A stretch of DNA of 21,232 bases, taken from JBCBKZ01 sp039026975. GTDB lineage: Bacteria; Bacteroidota; Bacteroidia; J057. The stretch lies in assembly GCA_039026975.1 (NCBI GenBank), contig JBCCLI010000073.1, forward strand, positions 1 through 21,232. Reading direction: 5' to 3'. The notes below the pieces were generated by a model. It was not told the origin of the DNA. It was given only the letters and a program-made list of their open reading frames with translations, and searched no databases. Shown here piece by piece: positions 7,801-13,419 of this stretch. Numbering within the stretch: the stretch's first letter is position 1; each line of letters opens with the position of its first letter. The translations under genes and the position numbers were made by a program.

Positions 7801-9355
7801 CCCTCTTGTGGATGGACAATTATATGATCTGTCAGGGGAAGTAGCGCTGGAGTCATTTACCATACAGGGAAGTCTTGATGATCCTATTATTTCCGGGACA
7901 GGACACTTTGAGAATGCCACCTTTGGGATAGACTATTTCAAAACCACCTACTCATTTAATGCCAGCATAGAGTTCGATAGAGATAGAATCACCTTTCCCC
8001 GTATTAAGCTCACCGACAAGTATAACAGAACAGCAGATCTGTATGGCGTAATCAAACAGCGTGGATTTAAAGAATGGGACTTTGACTTACAGATGGACAG
8101 GGTAAGGGATTTCCTTATCATGGATACAGAGAAAGAAGACAACAACCTGTTTTATGGGAAAATTTACCTTAAAAACGGAATAGCTTCTATTACGGGGGAC
8201 CTGGATAAGCTAGACATACAAGCTTATGTCATGGCAGGCGCTAACAGCATTCTTAAAATTCCGGTTTCGGAGAATGATATCATAGATAGGCCTGAGTTTA
8301 TTCAGTTTGTAGGGGATGAAGTAGCTGCCAATATCCAAAGAAGTACTGGGCTAAAGGGATTCCAGCTAAACCTAACCGTAGCAGCCACAGAAGAAGCTCA
8401 GGTGGATCTCATCTTTGATGAAAAAGTAGGAGATATCATCAGAGGCAGAGGGAACGGTACCCTCAATCTCAATATTGATAAAAATGGAGATTTTTTCATG
8501 TTCGGCAACTATGAAATAGCTGAAGGAGAATACCTCTTCACCTCTCAAAATATCATCAATAAAAAGTTCAGTGTGAAAAGAGGGGGAACTGTCACCTGGT
8601 CAGGTGATCCCTATGATGCCCAGCTAGATCTGTTTGCCGCCTATCCCGTCTATGCAGACATTAAAGAACTGATACAGTCAGAGAATTCTCTCCGGATACC
8701 CGTGAACGTGCTCATGAACTTACAAGGCTCTCTCCTCCAGCCTGAAATTAACCTGTCCCTAGAGCTACCTAACCTCACCAATCAGGAGGCCTCTCAGATC
8801 ATTTCTTATGTAAAGACCATTCAGTATGATGAGCAGGAACTAAATAAGCAGGTATTTAGCTTGATGGTCTTTAACCGTTTTGCCCCCATAGGGGGATCTT
8901 TAGGGTCTGAACTGGGCAATACCGGGGTTACTACCAGTGTGTCAGAACTCATTTCTAATCAGGTAAATTACTGGCTTTCTCAAGCTATGAATGACAAGCT
9001 AAGTGTCAATATTAATACCAATAACTTTCAGGATGTCAATCTCCTGATTTCTGCCAAGCTGTTTAATGACAGAGTAAGAATAGAGAGAAACGGGGCTATA
9101 GTAGCTACGGATAGGTCTAATGCCTCCCTCGGGGATATAAGTGTGATTATTAAACTGCTTCCTTCTGAACAGCGGGTATTAGTCCCGGGAGAACGACCAG
9201 GCGAACTAGTTTTAGAGGTATTCAACAGAGAAAGCTTGGATGCCAGCCTCCAAAACACCAATCAGACAGGGGTAGGTGTATTCTTCAAGAAAGACTTCGA
9301 TAACCTGATAGACCTCCTTAAGAAGCGGAAAAAGCCACTAAACAAGAAGAAATGA
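4844..9355 (+). CDS. tamB: TamB-like translocation/assembly module protein
   Basis: A 1503-residue protein of the TamB/AsmA-like family: an inner-membrane-anchored, periplasm-spanning beta-taco protein. Family members take part in outer-membrane protein assembly and in moving phospholipid between the membranes. A basic N-terminus (MKRRR) is followed by one membrane helix (about 11-33). A long beta-rich middle carries repeated amphipathic strands, and a C-terminal TamB/DUF490 domain (about 1050-1450) includes GKIYLKNGIASITGDLDKLD, RGRGNGTLNLNIDKNGDF, the GEYLFTSQNIINKKFSVKRGG block and DPYDAQLDLFAAYPVYADI. Its length is typical for Bacteroidota. The short Lys-rich tail ends KKPLNKKK. It is transcribed alone, with a terminator at 9399-9430. 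No TamA homologue is nearby, which is normal for Bacteroidota. Confidence 0.93.
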   Translation: MKRRRILTYINRSIFILLAGTFLLGILASFAVSLPPVQNRLVRLAQFILQRELGAKVVVREVDLGLPTHAILEGVSVYDQQGQEAIYLGEFRLNALTFSLASFIFNREESQELYVDYLKLHQPVINLYKREKDGELNINFLFGEKQENDTTLTGNSLRLRFPKVSITDGVIRLRDSTHARRDSTFDRRVNFQNLQVSNLQADLALTFYHGKKWATEIRKMSMFEDCASFQLENLSGNIQVDSLKRDPFVSVENFILQAEGSRVNMDAYFPKSTFGDIFGEDGNAGFMTLRNSTIRFGTISYFLRKPLELAGAVTASGNLRGNVKQLQSSNLRLAYLDSTRLNVDIKLTDLTEVERLDMDIQLLNSKLRLDEIDSLLTHVTFPQGLHEMGTLDLDAHFEGTYYDFQVQTNINSNKGQLDGQLSMFFPLNDSANTYSGAFATTDFDLNTLLGLEGNISDRLNARFEVNGQGYSLTELAGRYEMWAGNSNILGSVIDSSHIQVTALNQNLNSLIDIWDRQGIAHTTFKWDLKETIPRYQLKGELKSMDLQQFGVSPTPIWIDTQYEVDMRGESVSEWIGNLAFQSFSVYNPLTNKRIPFQSWSLSADTASGSRRLNLNSEMGKVNIQGEYTYEQAIDRVFALIKETRLYFSNSDSLLNDYYEQKPTELESVSFGLTCETYEGLNPLLEVLNLPLAVSPGAQLSSSLSFSAAHFADINISADSISYNGQRYLNPQSNLFLAKFPDSTEVDLAGEVRADTMYIGPSLKLEDVSVSMDGAGSSIESFVFAQQKAVNNRLQINLLTTFFENGKIASRMDSVNSYLVVNRDTFSVGNKNQFSFFNKRLEVENFALRHLDRSLLMYGAISPDKDDFLEAELLKLELTPLNEILGIEQKILGQVNTHIIFSSLLAKPYVLLKGSILDFRLDGYRYGDIRFNSDWKDVEKELYLDAKIVQDGEATLNLLGYYRPENEASALAFRVLTQNPFPLAYITPLVDGQLYDLSGEVALESFTIQGSLDDPIISGTGHFENATFGIDYFKTTYSFNASIEFDRDRITFPRIKLTDKYNRTADLYGVIKQRGFKEWDFDLQMDRVRDFLIMDTEKEDNNLFYGKIYLKNGIASITGDLDKLDIQAYVMAGANSILKIPVSENDIIDRPEFIQFVGDEVAANIQRSTGLKGFQLNLTVAATEEAQVDLIFDEKVGDIIRGRGNGTLNLNIDKNGDFFMFGNYEIAEGEYLFTSQNIINKKFSVKRGGTVTWSGDPYDAQLDLFAAYPVYADIKELIQSENSLRIPVNVLMNLQGSLLQPEINLSLELPNLTNQEASQIISYVKTIQYDEQELNKQVFSLMVFNRFAPIGGSLGSELGNTGVTTSVSELISNQVNYWLSQAMNDKLSVNINTNNFQDVNLLISAKLFNDRVRIERNGAIVATDRSNASLGDISVIIKLLPSEQRVLVPGERPGELVLEVFNRESLDASLQNTNQTGVGVFFKKDFDNLIDLLKKRKKPLNKKK

Positions 9356-9398
9356 TAGGATTACAGCATATTTCAGTTGAGGAGAATGATTCCCTTTC

Positions 9399-9430
9399 CT
9401 GTGGCTTATGTCACAGTCTCTTTTTCCTTT
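9399..9430 (+). terminator. intrinsic terminator of tamB
   Basis: Stem CTGTGGC (9399-9405)/GTCACAG (9410-9416) with one G-U pair and a TTAT loop, followed by the T-rich run tctctttttccttt (9417-9430). It lies 44 nt past the tamB stop and is the best intrinsic terminator in the window. Confidence 0.75.
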
Positions 9431-9760
9431 ACCTAAGACCACGGAGGGAGCCTACTTTTGGATCATCCTTATCTCCATTTAGTCAGGATAACAGTTAGCT
9501 GGCATTTTGTACCTACCGCAAATTATCCTGCTAATCAGGTATTTCTCTTATCTCTCACAGATAGAACAACGCTTATACAAGAACCAATGCTGTGTTATTG
9601 AGTTGTTTTGGCAAAGACTTTTAGGAACTGAATAGGACTCGCTACCAGATGTAAGAAAAATCTGTTATTCTCACCCAAAATTTACAGGCTTTTTAGCATC
9701 CATTTTGGCGATTATCCCGTTTGTATAGGAAACATGTAATCGATTTAGGAAATCCCTCTC
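9431..9760. other. 330-bp intergenic region before the stress-protein gene
   Basis: No coding ORF. TACTTTTG (9453-9460) fits TAnnTTTG but lies 300 nt from the next gene and has no clear -33 element. The 12-mer atccattttggc (about 9698-9709) recurs at about 13040-13051 in another intergenic region. No stable hairpin or convincing promoter for the downstream gene was seen. Confidence 0.4.
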
Positions 9761-10567
9761 ATGAACCGGATATTTGTAGCTGTAGATGTAACCAAGATTT
9801 CTTCTAACTTAAGCCATTTCCTGACTGACTTAGCAGGTAAATCTACGTTCACAGTTAAGTTTTACACAGCACTACCTGCAGATATTCTCCAATCTCTCCG
9901 AAAAAACGAACCCTCACTACTGTTTCATAAACTCCTGAGTGAGCTAGAAGAGAACGGCATCTCCTACGAGATAGAAACCTATGTGAGAAATGATTTTACC
10001 TTTATCCAGCATGCTTGTACTAATGGTGAAACAGACCTCCTACTCTCTCAGTCTAAGAGCAGGTACCAACTACACAGGCACTGGCACTCCAAATTGGATA
10101 AGCATAATACTACTTGTTCCTTTCCCCCTACCTTAATTATTCCCGCTAAAGGACCTCTGGGAATCATCAGTCATATTACTTATGCAGTTGACTTTGATGA
10201 TTATGACCAGGAGATTATGGATAGTATCATCTTCTTAGCTACCATTTTTGATGCTAAGTTGACCATCTTCCATATCAATACACCTGAAGAAAATAGAAAG
10301 GGTAGCTATGTAGAAAGTCTGGAAAAGACCATTACGGACACATTGGACTACCCAAAGGTGTATTACAAATTTTTTGATGACAAAGATCCCTTCACTGGCA
10401 TCCAGAAGTTTCTGTCCAACGGTAATACCCAACTACTGGCTATGATCAACCGGAAAGAGCTGACCTGGAAAAACCTCTTCTCTGAAAGCAGTCTCACCCG
10501 AAAAATGGCGACTAAAACCTCAGTTCCTCTACTTGCCTTCCATAAGTATGAGTTGAGCGAGGAATAA
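9761..10567 (+). CDS. universal stress protein family, two tandem UspA-like domains
   Basis: A 268-residue cytoplasmic protein built as two USP folds, as is usual in Bacteroidota. The first (MNRIFVAVDV... to about 135) is degenerate. The second (about 135-262) starts at the ISHITYAVDFDD strand and ends with LLAMINRKEL, SLTRKMATKTSVPLLAFHK, the typical last helix and strand of the family (SxTxxMxxxxxVPLL). Neither half shows the GxxGH-xxx-GS ATP-binding loop, so it is probably a non-nucleotide-binding type. A role in stress adaptation is inferred from family membership only. It is convergent with the rhomboid gene, 91 nt apart, and stands alone otherwise. Confidence 0.8.
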   Translation: MNRIFVAVDVTKISSNLSHFLTDLAGKSTFTVKFYTALPADILQSLRKNEPSLLFHKLLSELEENGISYEIETYVRNDFTFIQHACTNGETDLLLSQSKSRYQLHRHWHSKLDKHNTTCSFPPTLIIPAKGPLGIISHITYAVDFDDYDQEIMDSIIFLATIFDAKLTIFHINTPEENRKGSYVESLEKTITDTLDYPKVYYKFFDDKDPFTGIQKFLSNGNTQLLAMINRKELTWKNLFSESSLTRKMATKTSVPLLAFHKYELSEE

Positions 10568-10658
10568 ACCTCAGATAATGCTCACGCATCTTTTATAGAC
10601 CTGATGGGTAAAAAATCCCTGTAGCTACCACTAAGCTGGGTAAGCAGCATTTTACATC

Positions 10659-11366
10659 CTACTCCTCCTCTGGATAGGAGAAACCCTCAGGGGGTGGCAC
10701 TTGGCTTTTATAGTCCCAGAGCTCATGGGTGGGATAGTCGAAGGTGGTGGTTCTACCCTGTTTTTCCTCCAATGTACTTTTCGTATTTCTATACCAATAA
10801 GCCATTAACAAGCCAGACAATGCCCCGAAGGCATGGGATTCCCAGGATACGCCTTCCTGAAAGGGAAATAAGCCCCAAAACATCCCCCCATATAAAAATG
10901 CGACTATCAGGGAAAGGGCAATAGCTACCTTATCTTTTCGGAAAACGCCACTGAAAAAGATAAAAAAGGCTAGTCCATACACTACCCCTGAAGCGCCAAT
11001 ATGGTAGACAGGTCGGGCGGCTGCCCATGTCCATATGCCTGTGATGAGGTAGATCCAGCCCACTACCCGCCAAAAGATAGGCTTGTAGAAGTAATACAGG
11101 CCTGAAAGCAATACAAATAAGGGGGCAGAATTAGCAGATATATGCCCCAAGCCCTTGGCATGAATCCATGGAGCAGCAAAAATCCCTACAGCTCCAGACC
11201 ACTCTCTGGGATAGACCCCTAAATATCCAAAGTGAACATTCCTTAAGGCAGAATATCCCCAGACCACCCACATAAGGCTCACCCAAATCAGAGCAACACC
11301 TACTCCTGTGAGCAGGTCTTTTTCCCATATTATGCCTAACCAGCGTCTCTTACTTATTTCTGTCAT
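10659..11366 (-). CDS. rhomboid family intramembrane serine protease
   Basis: A 235-residue polytopic membrane protease that cuts transmembrane substrates. It has six or so hydrophobic helices. The GHISAN motif (74-79) is the conserved HxxxN of the oxyanion side, Ser126 sits in HIGASGVVYG (GxSG nucleophile), and His178 in WESHAFGALSG completes the Ser-His dyad. The C-terminal soluble tail (about 200-235) is acidic and Pro-rich, ending PPPEGFSYPEEE, and the length is compact. The start ATG 11364-11366 gives a charged N-terminus before the first helix. It is divergent from the ABC gene, whose promoter overlaps the first codons of this gene. The substrate cannot be inferred. Confidence 0.92.
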   Translation of the reverse strand: MTEISKRRWLGIIWEKDLLTGVGVALIWVSLMWVVWGYSALRNVHFGYLGVYPREWSGAVGIFAAPWIHAKGLGHISANSAPLFVLLSGLYYFYKPIFWRVVGWIYLITGIWTWAAARPVYHIGASGVVYGLAFFIFFSGVFRKDKVAIALSLIVAFLYGGMFWGLFPFQEGVSWESHAFGALSGLLMAYWYRNTKSTLEEKQGRTTTFDYPTHELWDYKSQVPPPEGFSYPEEE

Positions 11367-11383
11367 AAGATGATGTATCTTTG
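11354..11383 (+). promoter_or_regulatory. candidate promoter of the ABC ATPase gene
   Basis: TATCTTTG (11376-11383) matches TAnnTTTG exactly. At 19 nt spacing TTA (11354-11356) stands in for TTG. The predicted start near 11390 is 25-30 nt before the TTG start codon. The upstream half overlaps the 5' end of the divergent rhomboid gene. Confidence 0.5.
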
Positions 11384-11416
11384 GATACGATTCAGTAGAG
11401 AATAGGGTATACCAGA

Positions 11417-12958
11417 TTGAAAAATTCTCCTAATATCCTCACTATTTCTAACCTACAGGTAAGTTCCCAACTTAGCCAGTACGAACAGCCTATCCTGAAA
11501 AATATTTCTCTTTCCATTACTAAGGGAGAAACCGTAGGGCTTATGGGGGCTTCTGGAAGTGGTAAAAGTACTTTAGCCTACACCCTGGCTAACATTCTCT
11601 CTCCCCCAAGATACCAAACTGCTGGGGAGATCCACTTTTCCTTTTCTGGTAGCGCTTCCTCCACCCGTCCTGCTGAGATAGCGGGGCAGCTAAGCATGAT
11701 TTTTCAAGCGCCCTATAAGTCCTTGAATCCTTTGATGAGTTGCGGCGCCCATTTAGTAGAATGCATCAGCCTCCACCAATCCCTCAGCAAGCAGCAGACA
11801 GTGGAGCAGGCACACGCTCAGCTGCAAAAAGTACGGCTAGCTTCTGAGACTTTCGGGAAGTATCCTCACCAGCTTTCTGGCGGTCAAATCCAGCGGGTAA
11901 TGATTGCCTTGGCCCTTAGTCAGCAATCGGAATTTCTGATAGCAGATGAACCTACCGCTTCCTTAGATGTGGATACAGAACAGGCCGTGCTTAGCCTAAT
12001 CAAAGACCTCCAGCAAGAGAAAGGTTTTACCCTCCTACTCATCACACATGATCTTAGGCATATCCAAGAGTATGCTGATAGGATTCTCCTCTTAGAGCAG
12101 GGACAGCTGGTAGAAGATCAATCCATAGACACCTTCAGTCAGGGGGCGAAGAGTATAGCCGGAAAGAGCTTACTTGAAAGTGCATTAATGCTGGAAGAGA
12201 AGCTCACAAAACCTAAACGGGCAAAGAGGAAGTTACTCCTCAACGGACAAGATATTTCTGTAGTATATGAGTCTCGAACCACTCCTTTTTCTACTCCCAA
12301 GCTGATCCGGGCGCTAACTTCGGTGGACATTTCTCTTTACCAGGGAGAATGTATGGGTATTATGGGGATTTCCGGAAGTGGTAAAAGTAGTTTGGTCAAA
12401 GCTATAAAAGGAATGGTCCCCTTGATGACCGGTGAGCTGAGGCTTCATCATCCACCTATTCATATCAGACATACAGATCAACAACGCCCCTTTCCCTTTC
12501 ATGCTGAAGTTCAGCTCATCAGCCAGTTAAATGAACAGCTTTTTGATCCCAGGCAGAAAATTATACGAGGCCTTAAGCGGGTTTTCCAATTACATGCCAG
12601 CAGAAATCCCATGGGATGGGAGGAGACCTTAATCAAAAATAGTGAAGAATTAGGGTTAGGTACCGACTTACTAGACAGGTACCCTCACCAATTATCTGGC
12701 GGACAGCTACAGCGGGCTAATATCCTGCGAGCCCTAATGGTACATCCTTCTATCCTGATCTGTGATGAAATCCTCTCCCAACTAGATATGCCTATCAAAA
12801 CCCAGATACTTAGCTTTCTCAAATCATGGCTTGAGCGAGAAACGCGCGCTATGCTTTTCATAAGTCATGATGAAAGAGAAATCAATCATATATGCCATGA
12901 TACACTAGTGCTGAAAGAAGGAAAACCTGTCTATCAAGGTGAAGCAGGTAATCATTAA
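11417..12958 (+). CDS. ABC transporter ATPase with two fused nucleotide-binding domains (oligopeptide/nickel type)
   Basis: A 513-residue cytoplasmic protein with two complete ABC modules, like DppD and DppF fused. Module 1: Walker A GASGSGKS (44-51), Q-loop Gln97, signature LSGGQ (153-157), Walker B LIADEPTASLD with Glu178, H-loop His211. Module 2: Walker A GISGSGKS (317-324), Q-loop Gln370, LSGGQ (426-430), LICDEILSQLD with Glu451, H-loop His484. All catalytic residues are present in both, so two working ATP sites are expected. FQAPYKSLNP resembles the peptide/nickel importer subfamily. The start is TTG 11417-11419: an in-frame stop at 11396 and no ATG between leave no better choice. No permease or substrate-binding gene is adjacent, so the partner must be encoded elsewhere. 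Confidence 0.9.
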   Translation: MKNSPNILTISNLQVSSQLSQYEQPILKNISLSITKGETVGLMGASGSGKSTLAYTLANILSPPRYQTAGEIHFSFSGSASSTRPAEIAGQLSMIFQAPYKSLNPLMSCGAHLVECISLHQSLSKQQTVEQAHAQLQKVRLASETFGKYPHQLSGGQIQRVMIALALSQQSEFLIADEPTASLDVDTEQAVLSLIKDLQQEKGFTLLLITHDLRHIQEYADRILLLEQGQLVEDQSIDTFSQGAKSIAGKSLLESALMLEEKLTKPKRAKRKLLLNGQDISVVYESRTTPFSTPKLIRALTSVDISLYQGECMGIMGISGSGKSSLVKAIKGMVPLMTGELRLHHPPIHIRHTDQQRPFPFHAEVQLISQLNEQLFDPRQKIIRGLKRVFQLHASRNPMGWEETLIKNSEELGLGTDLLDRYPHQLSGGQLQRANILRALMVHPSILICDEILSQLDMPIKTQILSFLKSWLERETRAMLFISHDEREINHICHDTLVLKEGKPVYQGEAGNH

Positions 12959-13355
12959 TTATCCTCAATTTTAGTTAAGCCTATGCTTGTTTCCAGTGTT
13001 AAGTCGCCTTCTCTCAGCCTTCCAAATCAGCCCTTTGTAATCCATTTTGGCATTCGCCCCAACACTTTGTACCGCCAATGCAACGCTGCAAGCCACCCAC
13101 TATAGGTGGCTTGACGGCCAGCCTACCAGTTACTTATCATTTCAAACAACCTACGCCCTAAGATATACAGGGTCTTTTCTCATGCCTATCCTCCTTCTTT
13201 TCACGTCATTCCGTTGGGCCCTCTGGGCATGGAAAGAGGTATCAAACGGAATCTCACACCTCATCTGAGCCCCTCATCCCCTTAGCCAAGGGATACTCCG
13301 CTATCCTATGTAGCTTTTAAGAGCCTCATATTCTCCAAAAGAACCACTTATATGC
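12959..13355. other. intergenic region with two inverted-repeat structures
   Basis: No credible gene. CAAGCCACC (13089-13097)/GGTGGCTTG (13105-13113) is a perfect 9-bp stem with a 7-nt loop, possibly the ABC gene terminator although no T-run follows. ATTCCGTT (13208-13215)/AACGGAAT (13245-13252) is a perfect 8-bp stem enclosing a smaller hairpin GCCC-tct-GGGC (13218-13228). A 73-codon TTG-initiated frame across this DNA (13047-13268) reads FRWALWAWKEVSNGIS near its end. I recall similar strings from over-annotated repeats, so it looks like a dispersed repeat, not a protein gene. Confidence 0.5.
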
Positions 13356-13391
13356 AAATAGCACCATTTCCTTTCGGAAATGGCGCTATTT
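13356..13391. terminator. strong hairpin between the ABC gene and the T9SS cargo gene
   Basis: AAATAGC-A-CCATTTCC (13356-13371), loop tttc, GGAAATGG-C-GCTATTT (13376-13391): 15 base pairs with one A/C mismatch. It lies 28 nt beyond the stop of the minus-strand T9SS gene and is the likely 3' end of that transcript, and perhaps also of the facing ABC transcript. There is no clear U-tract on either side, so it may act as an mRNA-stabilising end rather than a classic intrinsic terminator. Confidence 0.6.
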
Positions 13392-13419
13392 AGGAGAAGG
13401 AAAGCTATTTCTGCTTTAT

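Noticed and set aside
13047..13268. 73-codon TTG-started frame downstream of the ABC gene
   Set aside because: It spans inverted repeats and reads like a translated dispersed repeat.
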